Shown here: positions 21,191-32,560 of the stretch, piece by piece
How positions within the stretch are numbered: position 1 is the stretch's first letter
Layout of the letters: each line of letters starts with the position of its first letter
From: Chimonanthus salicifolius
Lineage: Eukaryota; Streptophyta; Magnoliopsida; Laurales; Calycanthaceae
Direction: 5' to 3'
Length of the DNA: 64,000 nt
NCBI GenBank assembly: GCA_013350335.1
Contig: CM023536.1
Span: forward strand, 13,831,520-13,895,519
Position numbers and translations under genes: made by a program
Notes under the pieces: model-generated
Databases searched by the model: none
What the model saw: only the letters and a program-made list of their open reading frames with translations
What the model was told of the DNA's origin: nothing

Positions 21191-22728
21191 CAAAGACGAC
21201 GACGAGATAAAGTTGTTTCGATCTCAGGGAGAGCTTGCAGAACAGTTTATTCTTCTCACACTCAGCCGTCTTCATTTATTTTTTCTCTCTCTCGTATCCT
21301 TTTCGTGTCTTTTACTGCCAATAATGTATTTGCGTGTCCAACAGGGAGGGGTTTGGTTCTTTTTATCTTTAAAATAATATTATAATTTAAATCAATAAAG
21401 TAGCTTAAGATTCTCCTCAAGATTACAAATTCTCGATCGGAGATTCCTGCCTCAAAACTGCAAATTCATGAGATCTGAAATTTTAGAGATTCCTGCCCCA
21501 AAATTACGAACTCTCGAGATGTGAAATGTTGGATCTGTAATAGATTAATTTTTTTGTCATTATTTAAAGTCAATTCAACTCATTTTATGTTCAAATTTTT
21601 TTTTTTAAAATACTTAACACCGATAAATCTGAAATTCTGTCAGTTAAAAGTTTGCAATATATCAATTTAGAGTTGGACCTATTTTTGAATAAATTTATTT
21701 TTTTATAATAAAAATTTTCAAGATATCCTCTACTTTTCTTTGAGTAAAACAGTATTAGCTAAAACTCTAAATCCACACAGCCCTTCACAAATCTATCTAA
21801 AATGCCTGTTTGATGTGGTTAAAAAATATTTTCTGATATCTTTTAATAAAAAATAATGCCATTCAAATATGAAAAATTATGTTTTTTAAAAAAATTAAAA
21901 ATCAATAGTTAAAATAGAGTTAATTTTAGATGAGCTTTTAATATAATGATATGATCAACTAAAAATAGGTTCAAATTGAATATGGTCACATCAAACAGAC
22001 CACTTGTGATTTTACACATGTGGCTTTTTATTATCATTAGAATCATGAATTTTATAGTGTTACTGCATTGAAAGGATCTGAATTTATACCTCTAACTCTC
22101 CTACGGGTTCATGAAATTGAATATTAACCTATTCAGTTCTTTGGATTGGCTGAGGATAATACCGACAACTCTTGATCTGGTTTGTGCTGCCCATAACAAC
22201 GGAGATTGGAAGTTGATTATCAGCATTCAAGAGTCGGGTGACTGTTGTATTAAGTAAAAAGCAGCTATATAAGAACTTGACCGGACTACGGTATGTGTGG
22301 GTAGGGAGGCTTGCACATGTCTTGAATTGATGAATTGAATTTTCATGCTAAATTGGTGTGGAAGTTCAAATGATTAAATTTGTTTTTGATTTGATTTCTT
22401 TCGGAGTTTTATTTTGTTAGCAGAGTTGCTTTGGTCATTAGAATTTTACAAGAGACATGAGATAGGTGGTTTTCTTTCCCACTTTTCTTCATGTTCAAAC
22501 TTCTTGTCTCAACCCACATTATTAAACAAAGTATTAACGGAAAGTGTTGACTTTCCATCACTGTATGTGTTGTACTTATCAGTGTCCCTAATCAAAGCGA
22601 TTGTAATTGATTTGGTCTTATCCGCTCTAAGAGGTTTGTACAATTCAATATATATTGGTGATAATGAGAAGGACAGTGAGCCATCCTTTTACCAAAACTT
22701 TACATGGTATTAAAGCACCATTTTGGGT
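21191..22728. other. Intergenic, no clear gene
   Basis: Contains AT-rich DNA, a diverged pair of GAGATTCCTGCC phrases near 21440 and 21489, and a plus-strand stretch (22400-22713) ending ACATGGTATTAAAGCACC. That ending resembles an LTR border plus tRNA-Met primer site. No matching LTR partner was found. Confidence 0.4.
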
Positions 22729-23568
22729 TTGACGGTTGTGCGATCTGCATCCCGGCAAAAGTAGACGTGAGGTCCTCATCAGGGCGAGGACCTTGGCGGT
22801 AGAGTTGATAGCAGGAGGCTGCTGTATGACCAACCTTGAAGCACAATTGACTCTGGACAACGGAAGAAGGGGTTGGGTTCCAGGAATGCCAGAAGAAGCA
22901 GGAACACGACAGCGATTGCGATTGCCGTGGCCTCCACGTCGATTGTTATGGGGGTAAAAATCTGAGCGACCGCCAGAGGAAGAACGACGACCACGGCCAC
23001 CACGATTATAGTTCCCACGCCCATAGGAAGAGATAATGGCAGTGTGATGGACTCCAATATTATTATCAGGTGTAGCAGTCAGAGCCAGAGAGGCAATCTA
23101 TGACTCAAATAAGAGTAGGCGAGCGCGAAGATCTGTGAACACTGGAAGTGGTGGAGAGTTGAGGATTGCAATGCAGAGCATGAAGTAGTCGAGGCCAAGT
23201 CCCCGAAGCACTGATGTAACGAGGTCGTCGTTGGAGACGGGTTGATAAATAGCGGCAAGAGCATCGGCAAGTGATTGGGAATGCTTGCAAATATTCTGAT
23301 ATAGTCTTGGCACATTTGGAAAGAGATAACACCTGAATACGCAAATGAGTTGTGTTGGCGAAAAAAGCGCTGTGAGAAGTTACGCTGGAGGCAGTCCCAA
23401 ATCTTACGAAAGGTGGAGAGTCCAACATCCTGGGCTAGCACTGGTTCGAAGAGGGTACCAATGAGGATGCCTGATGAGAGTTTGATCCATCTCAACCCAA
23501 GTGGTGTAAGCAGGGTTGAGGTTAGGTTTGGAGGAGTCATTAGAGGGAAGATATGGAGGAGGACATGG
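22729..23568 (-). pseudogene. Older copia gag, C-terminal part
   Basis: Minus-strand degenerate copia gag (UBN2 type): YTTWVEMDQTLIRHP, then in another frame LADALAAIYQPVSNDDLVTS with VLRGLGLDYF. An RGG-rich stretch (NYNRGGRGRRSSSGGRSD) and a decayed zinc knuckle (SQLCFKVGHTAASC, first Cys lost) follow. Frameshifts separate the blocks. It is interrupted at 23568 by the 5.8-kb copia element; the N-terminal part lies at 29402-29572. Breaks off near 22729 at a point resembling a decayed protease motif. Confidence 0.8.
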
Positions 23569-23738
23569 TGTCAAAATAATTTCTCAGTATATTTCTTTAT
23601 ACGAATGTCCCCTTATATAACTTATACAAAGGAGCTATTACAGGAATACACAGTAGTTATACAATCAGTTTCCTATACAATAGGTAACCGTCCCTATAAT
23701 TATGGTATCTAATTACAAATTGACAACTAATGTCAACA
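23569..23738 (-). repeat. 3' LTR of the 5.8-kb copia
   Basis: 170 bp, reads TGTTGACATTAG on the minus strand. It carries a 16-bp extra segment (CAATCAGTTTCCTATA region) compared with the 5' LTR. Confidence 0.93.
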
Positions 23739-26700
23739 CCCTCCCTCAAGTTGGTGCGTGGATATTGCTCATGCCCAACTTGACAAGAGAGTCGAGAAAT
23801 ACCTTGCTAGCTAAAGCTTTAGTGAGGACATCTGCCAGTTGGTCTTCGGACTTCACGAATGGAAAAATAATGATTTCGACTTCAAGTTTCTCTTTGATAA
23901 AATGTTTGTCAATCTCCACATGCTTAGTCCGATCATGTTGAATAGGATTATGAGCAATGTCTATAGCTGACTTGTTGTCACAGTATAGTTCCATTGCCAT
24001 TCTTGGTTTGATGCTTAAGTCATTCAGTAAATTTCTTAACTAGAGCAACTCACATACCCCAAGTGTCATACCTCTATACTCAGCTTCAGTACTTGATCTT
24101 GATACTACTTGTTGTTTTTTACTTCTCCAAGTCACAAGGTTCCCACCTACAAAGGTGAAGTATCCTGAGGTAGATCTTCTGCCATCAGCTGAACCTACCC
24201 AATCGGCATCGGTATAGCCTTCAACCTTTTGGTGTCCATGATTTAAGAACAATAAACCTTTACCCGGAGCAGACTTTAAATATCTCAATATGCGTTCTAC
24301 AGCATCCATGTGAGGTTTACGTGGGTCGTGCATGAACTGACTTACCACACTTACTGCATACGCAATATCTAGCCTCGCATGAGATAAATAAATTAGTTTC
24401 CCAATGAGCCTCTGGTATCTCCCTTTATCGGTAGGAGATGCACTCCAACACTCAAAGAGTTTATGATTCTGTTCAATGGGAGTATTAACTAGCTTGCATC
24501 CTAGCATTCCTGTTTCAGATAATAAATCAAGGATATATTTTCGTTGGGATAAGAAAATACCAAACTTTGATCGGGCCACCTCAATCCCAAGAAAGTATTT
24601 AAGATCTCCAAGTTGCTTCATTTCAAACTCGGATGCTAAATATTGTTGTAACCTAGAAATCTCCTCATGATCATCACCTATCACTACCATATTATCAACA
24701 TAGATAATTAGGGCAGTGGTTTTACCTCTTTCATGCTTTAAAAACAAAGTGTGATCTAAATTACTTTGTTGGTAGCCAAAATTCCTCATAGACTTGGTGA
24801 ACCTACCAAACCAAGCCCTTAGGAGACTGCTTCAACTCATACAGTGTCTTTTTTAGTTTGCACACCATTGCTGTATTTGCATATTTTGGTATACCTGGAG
24901 GAGGATCCATATATACTTCTTCAGTAAGGTCTCCATGTAAGAAAGTATTTTTATATCAAACTGAAGAAGTGGCCAGTCTTGATTAGCTGCTAACGACAAA
25001 AGTACTCTCACAGTATTAAATTTGGCAACTAGTGCAAACGTTTCTTGATAATCTATACCATAAGACTGTGTATATCCTTTTGCAACTAGCAGAGCTTTGT
25101 ATCTCTCAATTGTCCCATCTGCTCTGTGTTTGACCTGTAAACACCCATCTGCATCCCACGCTCTTCTTTCCCCTTAGTAAGTGCACGAGTTCCCAAGTGG
25201 CATTTTTGTGCAATGCTGTCATTTCCTCTGCTATAGCCTTGGTCCATCTAGAATCTACTACAGCTTCCAGCAATTTACTAGGAATAGAGATAGAGGATAA
25301 TTGAAGTACATAAAATGCATATGACTCAGACAACTTGTGGGAGGACACATGGTTACTTATTGGATATTTAACTTTAGCTTTCGGGTCAGGCTTATATCTA
25401 CTTGCTGGTTGACCACGATTAGATCGGGGTGGAAGATGATATTGGGATGGTTCAGATGCAGGCTCAGTTATACTAACAATATCATAGATATTAGAGTCAA
25501 TAGGAATAGGATCAAGTAATACCTCTAAGGAGTCTTCTGGAGACGATTGCATCAGTGGGATTGTAGACGTAGGAGACATTGTACTATCATGGACTTGACA
25601 TTCACGCCCGTTAACTGAGTGCTCAATGGAGGATGATTCGGGTGTCTCGGCTTAAATACTAGATAGCCTCATTTCATCTTGATTTTGTACTTCATCTCTA
25701 GTCTCCCCAGGAAGTGAATAATCTAATATTGCTTTGGGATAGAAAAACATGCTTTCATGGAAAATGACATCCATGGAGACATAAAACTTCTTAGTAGGGG
25801 GATGATAACAGTGATATCCTTTTTGAGTGGAGTCATACCCGACAAACACACACTTCAATGCACGTGGTTCTAGCTTGGTGCGTTGATTGGAATGTAAGTG
25901 AACATACACTACACATCCAAAAACACGAGGTGACAAATGAACAACGGAGGGAAGCGCATAATGGTCAGTTAGTACATCCAAAGGCCTTCTGAATCCAAGA
26001 ACACTAGATGGTGTACGATTAATCAAGTAGACAGCGAAACTCAAAAGCTTCGCTCCATAAATGCGATGGAACATGACCTCCATTTATGAGAGAACTGAGT
26101 GACCTCCAAAAGGTACCAGTTTTTCCATTCAGCAACCCGTTCTGTTGAGGAGTCTGAGAGCAAGATGTTTGATGGATAGTACCAACTGAATGTAGAAAAG
26201 CAGTCAATTCATTGTTGAAATATTCACCCCCATTATCAGAACGAATATATCTGATAGAAATACCAAATTTTGTTAACATCATTTAATGGAAAAGGCGATA
26301 CAGTACAGACATCGTTCTTGTGTCGCAGCAAATAAACCCAGGTCATCCTGGTAGAATTATCAACAATTGTAATGAACCACCTCATGCCATGGTCTGTAGA
26401 AAGTGGGGCAGGACCCCAGACATCCGAGTGAACTAAAGCAAAATGTGCTGCAGTTTTATTATCATTCGAATGAAAAATAGAACGATGGCTTTTCGCTAGT
26501 ACACAAGTTTCGTAAACAAAGTCTAAAATATTAGAACCAGTAAATAATGAGGGAAATAATCTCCTAAGGTAACTAAATGAGGGATGACCCAATCGTGCAT
26601 GCCATAACCAAATCTCCTCCTGCCTTTTAAATACGCTGGCGTCCATAACGTGAACAAGTGCTCCATCATCTGATCGGTGTAACCCATCGACCAGATAGTA

Positions 26701-28029
26701 CAAGCCTCCACGTTCTTTACCACTGCCAATCTTCTGCTTGCTATGGAAGTTTTGAAAAAGACAGTAAGTAGGAAAAAAAGTGGCAACACAGTCATGAGAT
26801 TCGGATAACTTATTAACAGAAATAAGGTTACAATTTAGTGAAGGGACCAATAAAAATTAATGAGAGATAAGGATAGTGACAGGGGTACGGTACCGACACC
26901 GACAACTGAAGAAGATACGCCATTGGCATTAGTAATGGCTGATTTGGGACAAGTAGAAGGTAAATTACTAAACCGAGTTTTATCATAAGTCATATGGTCC
27001 GTAGCACCTATGTCAATTATCCAAGCACTATTTCGAGTAAAATGAGTAATAGCAGAATTAGTGATATCTAACTTGGCAACAAAACCGGAAGCAGTGACGA
27101 CGTGGCTCTTGGAAACGGAATCCACTGCCGTGGGATTATAAGAACTGGGAGAGGCCGTCTTACCCTTTGGATGCCAATCAAGGTAGCCATGGAGCTTAAA
27201 GCATGTATCTATCATATGATTAACCCCATTACAATGAGTACACTTACAAACACCTTTCTTCGGGTCCGGACGAGTACCAGTTTTTCGAATCGTCATAACA
27301 GCTCCTTCATTAGATGGCGTACCAAGCATAGCATCTTGGCGATTTGCCTCGGCACAAATGATAGCATAAGCAACCTGTAGAGTTGGAAGCGGTATAGTCG
27401 TCGCAAGAACACGACCACGAACCCCATCGAAATGGGAATCGAGGACCAGCCAGGAAAACGTACAGTCGTTGAGAGTTGACCATAGCGGTATACCTCTTAA
27501 GATCCCGGGTACATTCCATAGTACAAGGCTCAATAACATCAAGCTCCTGCCATAATTGTTATAGTTTGCCAAAGTAAGAAATAACAGAACCTCCATTTTG
27601 GCGGACAGAAATGACAGCACAATATAATTGATATGCCTTGGAGGCATCTTGGCTGACAGAATAAGTTGCTTTGGCAGCGTCCTAGATCGCCTTGGCAGTA
27701 GATAGGTGTAGAAAAAGTGACCTGATGTCCTTAGTCATAGCGTCAAGGAGCCAAAATTTAACCATGCAGTTCTCATCCTCCCATGTTTCATATTCCTCAG
27801 AATTGGTTGCTTCGAGGGCCTTCTTACTACTAGAGATAAAGCCCCAACGTTTCCTACCCCTGATCTTATTCTGAGCATTCAAGGACCACTCAATGTAGTT
27901 GGTACCATCGAGTCGTTCTGGAGTGATCAAGGATGACATATCTTGTAGGTGGAATGGAGGCAAGACAGTGGGATTAGCCTTCTCTTTCCCTTTCTGAAAG
28001 TCTAGGGTATGGGAGAAGGAATCAGTCAT
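23739..28029 (-). pseudogene. Copia gag-pol polyprotein, decayed
   Basis: Replication polyprotein of the element. Gag starts at ATG 28029 (MTDSFSHTL) and has a stop at 27682 and frameshifts. The zinc knuckle CTHCNGVNHMIDTC lies at about 27200-27240. Protease reads WIIDIGATDHM near 27000 (usual D-S-G or D-T-G, here D-I-G). Integrase has HARLGHPS, a zinc-binding CVLAKSHR, and catalytic stretches LVHSDVWGP and YIRSDNGGEYF. RT begins RWTKAIAEEM near 25230 and has YVDNMVV at about 24684-24704 instead of YVDD. RNase H reads YTDADWVGS and SRSSTEAEYRGM (24060-24225) and ends near HAPT. At least five frame breaks. Confidence 0.92.
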
Positions 28030-29226
28030 GATAGAAGGTTGAAGAGGTCGAAACCTCTATTGATTTCAAAATTGCAGACTCCCTGCCGTTCGCAGAAGCA
28101 CCCGAGCAAAAACGCGTACAGCAGCGAGCTTGACCTAGCCGGGCGTAGATCCAAATGAAATACGCTGTGTGAGCAGCACTGTTGAGAAGGACTGCCAATC
28201 AACGTGGAGGCCAAGGTAGCAGCGGTGGCAAAAAAAAAACTGGGTGGTTACTGTCTTGGCACTGGTTTCTGCATCGGCAGATCAGGGCACAGCGGACCAG
28301 ATCTAGTCACGTCGATGGGCCAGATCGGGGATCGCCAAATCGGGGTCGGAGCTGGTGGCAAGGAGATCTATTTGTGCAGAGAGAGGCAGAGTCACAGCAG
28401 ATCGGAAACAAGAAGCTTGTAGCGGTGACGGTAATGGCAGCAGGCAGATAAGAGGGATAGACAGCGGCAGATCAAACACGGCTGTCTTCAAACGACCGAA
28501 TCGTCGCCAAATCTTAGATCAGGCACAACCAGTTGTGCACAGAGATGTGTACGGATGAGGGATACGTGCACGGCACCGTCGCTGTGTCGGGAGCTCAGAT
28601 CTGCCAGTTCGTTCTTCTCCGGCGTCTCTCTTTGTGGTTGAAGGTGTAGTCGTGCGCAGCGGAGGAAAAAAACAGAGTCGGCAAGAGGGGCTGTCGACGC
28701 TATTGCAAAAAAAAAAAAATCTCAAATCCGGCGAGAACCGTAAGGATGTCGGAGCTGTAGCCGATAGATGCCAGACTTGGACAGCCGGGGAAGCCGAATC
28801 ACTCGGAGAGATCGGCAAAGAGGGTTCTGATCCGAGAGATCGGAAGCGGAGCGGCAGAAGAGGGCAATAGATCTCTGCAAAGAGATTTTATGCAGGTAAG
28901 GGTAACAGAGCAGGCGCAGCCAGATCTGGATTTGGAACCAAGATTGAAAAAAATAAAAAACGCCGTGCACTGTGTGGTAGAGCTAGCAGCAACGACGGCC
29001 AGGGCGAGGAGATGACGAATAGTACATGAGCAGCACGCAGCAGCGGAATGTCTCTCCGCCAGCTCCCTCGACCGATGAAGAGATTTGGGCAGCGACTACG
29101 CTGTGAGATCCCGTGGATAAACAACCGGCGGTAGAGAAGGGACCGGGAAATACTGTGTAGAAGCCCAGTAGACAAGAGAAAAAAAAATAGAGAAAAAAAT
29201 TCGATTCCTATGAAAGGAGATCGAAC
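28030..29226 (-). other. Copia leader, AGATCT-rich
   Basis: 1.2 kb between primer site and gag, without credible protein frames despite several small ones. AGATCT and AGATCGG motifs recur throughout. Confidence 0.75.
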
Positions 29227-29227
29227 C

Positions 29228-29242
29228 TTGGCTCTGATATCA
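29228..29242 (-). other. Primer binding site of the 5.8-kb copia
   Basis: Minus strand TGATATCAGAGCCAAG directly after the 5' LTR; a variant of the initiator tRNA-Met complement TGGTATCAGAGCC. Confidence 0.8.
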
Positions 29243-29396
29243 TGTGAAAATAATTTCTCAGTATATTTCTTTATACGAATGTCCCCTTATATAACTTATA
29301 CAAGAGAGCTATTACAGGAATACATAGTAGTTATACAATAGGTAACTGTCCCTATAATTATGGTATCTAATTACAAATTGACAACTAATGTCAACA
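29243..29396 (-). repeat. 5' LTR of the 5.8-kb copia
   Basis: 154 bp. A TATA box TTATATAAGGGG is visible on the minus strand at about 29283-29294. Confidence 0.93.
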
Positions 29397-29401
29397 CATG
29401 G

Positions 29402-29572
29402 GTGAGTGCCATCAATGAATTGCCAATGCTTTTGACCAATAATGAGTGGTTTAATTTGGGCCTGCCAAATGAGGTAGTTGGTCTCCGTGAGTTTGATGGA
29501 AATGAGATTGGAGAAGTTGAGAATAGTGATGGGGCTCAAAGAGAAGGTGGATGAGGCTGATGAGGAAGCCAT
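29402..29572 (-). pseudogene. Older copia gag, N-terminal part
   Basis: ATG at 29572 begins MASSSASSTFSLSPITIL, followed by LTETNYLIWQAQIKPLI and FIDGTHP, the usual start of plant copia gag. The frame passes straight into 23568 if the inserted element and one CATGG are ignored. Confidence 0.85.
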
Positions 29573-30375
29573 ACGAACAAGGGAATGAGGTGAGTGCACA
29601 ATCAGATCTGCAATTATCAACACCTGCCCACTTGTACTTTTCTTCGTCCTTTTTTTTTTTTGGTTGAATGAAGGAACATGTGCACGAGGAGCGAAGAGCA
29701 GGGCAGTAAAAGGGCTGTGCAGCAGGTGGAGAACAACACTGCAGATCGGAATAAAAGGCAGTGCACAATCGAGCGAGCCAAATACAATGGCCAGAGCAGA
29801 AAGAGAGAAGGGCATGCACGGAAGAGCAATAGTGATGGTTGAAGGAAAGACCGTTCTGCAGGGAGGCTAGCGGAAAGACTATGATACGCGAGTGGAGACG
29901 AAAGCTGCGGAAGAATAGCACTTTAGATCTGAGTGCGTCGGAGAGAAGCTGTGAGAAGGCAAGGCACCGTCATAGATCTGAGAAGTATTGGTAGATTTGT
30001 CGTGAGGTAGATCTGAGTCGATCATGGTGGATGCTTGTGCAGACCGGCGAAGCAGATCTGAAGCGCAAGAGAGCAGGAGAGATCTGATGAGAAGCAACAA
30101 GTGTTGAAGACGATCACGTAGCAGCAATAAAAATGGATCTGAGAGCCGAGCCGACAACAGTGAAACAAGAAAAGAGGACAGCACTGAGAGAGGAATAGGT
30201 ATTGTTGCCGATGGGAGGTACATGTGGAGAGGTGCGAGGTTACAAGAGATTTGGATTTCAGATCTGGAAGGTGTGGAGGGAGTCGGGGAGCGTGAGGCAG
30301 AGCGTCAGCAGGAATGCGGCAGAGGCGTGTGTGGAATCATGCAGAGAAGAACAACACTGCGAAAGGGAAAGGAAG
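29573..30375 (-). other. Leader of the older copia element
   Basis: Non-coding, with at least seven AGATCT motifs, as in the other copia leaders here. No 5' LTR is recognisable at its right end. Confidence 0.6.
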
Positions 30376-30384
30376 AAAATCTAG

Positions 30385-30675
30385 AGTCCCAATCTCTTGT
30401 GCTACATGTTCCTCACATGCATAAAAACTTGCTAATTGTTGCTCAATTTACTCGAGACAACTCTGTCAGTTTCACCTTCTTTCCATGGGGTTTTGTTATT
30501 AGTGACTTACGGACTGCTGCTCTTTTGTTTCAGGACCGATGTGAAACAGGCCTCTACCCCATCAACCCCACTGCTTCATCCACCCAGGCCTTCCTCACCT
30601 CCTTGCTCCTCCACGTCACTATGGCACTGGCATCTTGGACATCCTTCAAAAATTGTGCTTTGAGTCTTAGCTACT
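30385..30675 (+). pseudogene. Copia pre-integrase fragment, plus strand
   Basis: Decayed copia pol: LHVPHMHKNLLIVAQFTRDN, SFTFFPWGFVISDL, RCETGLYPI, and after a frameshift LWHWHLGHPSKIV (integrase HHCC start). Opposite in orientation to the older gag beside it, so it is a separate or rearranged fragment. Abrupt left edge. Confidence 0.8.
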
Positions 30676-31250
30676 AATAAATGTTTAGGATATTATTTTA
30701 AATTTTCTCGCTCTCCCTTTTGTTCTCATTGTGCTACAGGCAAGTCTACACGACTTCCATTTTTAGTTCATAATCATTGTACTCCAGCACCATTTTAATA
30801 TAGTAAAAAATAGTTATATTAAAAGAACCAAAGTGAGTCTTGTCAACTTAATATCGTTTTTGTCTGTGGAATGGAATTGACAATTCAACAATATAAAAAT
30901 ATAAATTTCTTCTTTGCATCACACAATCAGGTAAGATGGCTTCTTTTCTTTCATAGAATTTTCTTAGTCAATATCTCTTCTTTCATAGAAGAAAGTGTCA
31001 TAAAGAATTTTTGTGATCAACATAATGTTTTATGTGTCTCATTTTCATCACTCGGAGTCAAGTCCATTATCTCAACCAATCAGATCATCATCTGCTGCAA
31101 TTTCTTTCTCTTTTTCTTTGATATTTTGAAGAGTTAGAGTAGCGATTTGCAAATCTTACAAGTTGTCGCTGGTTACCTTCCGTGAATTGTCAAATAATCA
31201 AATTTCCTCAGTTCTCTTTGATTTTAGATGCCCATTCTAAAACGAATTGA
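30676..31250. other. AT-rich, contains a dispersed local repeat
   Basis: A phrase close to GTCATAAAGAATTTTTGTG (about 30989) followed by TCTCATTTTCATCACT recurs at 43609, 43728 and 45767. A plus-strand frame at 30871-31137 is open but not recognised. Confidence 0.5.
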
Positions 31251-31368
31251 AATTTTCATTTTATCTCTACCGGTGTATCACTCATCAACTATCGGTGTAC
31301 CGATATGCAGAACATATACATGCATAGCAGCTTGTTTTCGGTACACCGGTAGAGATAAAATGAGAATT
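31251..31368. repeat. Foldback (inverted repeat)
   Basis: 29-bp arms, 31251-31279 and 31340-31368, complementary with few mismatches (core TTTATCTCTACCGGTGTA), loop 60 bp. Looks like a small MITE; no TSD fixed. Confidence 0.75.
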
Positions 31369-31910
31369 CCACTCAATCCAGTGTCTCCTAACAGATTTTG
31401 TCCGTGTTAGAATAACTGGCCTTGATTTTTCAAAGATTACTCATATGTCAAGAAAAAGTGAGAAATAAGGAATTCTAACATTCTTTTAAAAACTTAGACC
31501 AAATCTAGATTGATGTCCATTTAATAATAGGCAAAGTAAATTTCTAATATCATTGGCCACATTTTAAATAATTTGATATTCTTCATCATCAATCATCCAA
31601 CCTATACATCTTTTTTAATTAATTATATGGTGAGTTCCACCCAGTAAGATCTGTGTGACCATATCAAAGAACCTAATCATTTAAGCTTGGGTACCTCTAT
31701 TAAACAATAGACACCCTTCTTAATCAGTACTAGCTCTGAAATCTTAGAGGCCCTAGGCACAGTGCATTGGTGGGGACCCTAGGCCCTGAGAGCAATGTAA
31801 GTGGGGGCTCTACAGCACATTGGTCACATTGGGCGGCGGCCTCATTGGCCAAAAGCCAAGGTCGGCCATGCTCTTAACAACTAACAAGAAGTTTAAAACT
31901 CATTTTAAAA

Positions 31911-32164
31911 GAGGGTAGTGATCTTCCCATGAGAGGTTTGTGTAACGAGACATGGGTTTTAGTGTATTGCCAATTTTACTATTCGCATAAACAGTAAACT
32001 CGACTAGCCAATCCTTCGTATGAACAGTAAATCGGCTCGCCGAAAATTTGCATGAACAGTAAATCGGCTCACCGAAATTTTACTGTTCATTCAGAAGGTA
32101 AAATTAGCAATACACTATAACGTGTGTCAGATTATAAAAAATACCCGTGAGAGGATCACTACCC
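31911..32164. mobile_element. MITE with long terminal inverted repeats
   Basis: Ends GAGGGTAGTGATCTTCCC and GAGGATCACTACCC, with inverted similarity reaching the inner AGTGTATTGCCAATTTTACT and its complement at about 32090-32117. TTTAAAA flanks both sides. The middle repeats GAACAGTAAATCGGCTC. Confidence 0.7.
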
Positions 32165-32560
32165 TTTAAAATATGAAGAAAATAAAGAGACTTTCCAGAT
32201 TAAATCAAAATATTGGGGATTCATTCAAAATATCTTCGCTAATGTTTAGCCCAATGTTGCAATTTGTAAATTTTATGAGGAGCATATAATTGTCACCTTA
32301 ATGAGTCAATCTGATTTAATTCAACTTTGAGTGATAAAAAAGATTTAGTCTATGTAAATCTATCTAGTAAAATTATAAAATTCTTAAAAACATATATTTA
32401 AATGCCAAAACATAGAAATTACTCCCAAACACTTACCCAAGTCTTAAGTTTAATAAATAACAATTAATTCCTTTCTTCAAAGCATTCTCTATTTGATCAA
32501 GCAATTCAATCATGGCTCAACTCGATTGGCTTGAATTAATCATTTCATATTTGTCAAGTA
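32165..32560. repeat. Diverged repeat shared with 43.0-44.2 kb
   Basis: 32330-32560 matches parts of 43130-43200 and 43930-44207 in direct orientation (GCATTCTCTATTTG, CATGGCTCAACTC). 32180-32240 matches 43024-43085 inverted. Confidence 0.7.

Larger units (their letters stand above)
23569..29396 (-). mobile_element. Ty1/copia retrotransposon, full length but decayed
   Basis: Complete 5.8-kb element on the minus strand: short LTRs (154 and 170 bp), perfect target duplication CATGG (23564-23568 and 29397-29401), primer site, polypurine tract GAGGGAGGG, and copia order gag, protease, integrase, reverse transcriptase, RNase H. Stops and frameshifts break the polyprotein. The protease motif and the RT catalytic motif are mutated, so it is not autonomous now. 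Confidence 0.95.

Noticed and set aside
22736..23057. Open frames on both strands around an RGG-rich region
   Set aside because: Explained by the older copia gag C-terminus on the minus strand in shifted frames.
28182..28870. Plus-strand frames in the 5.8-kb copia leader
   Set aside because: Antisense to the element, overlapping in several frames, caused by AGATC-type repeats.
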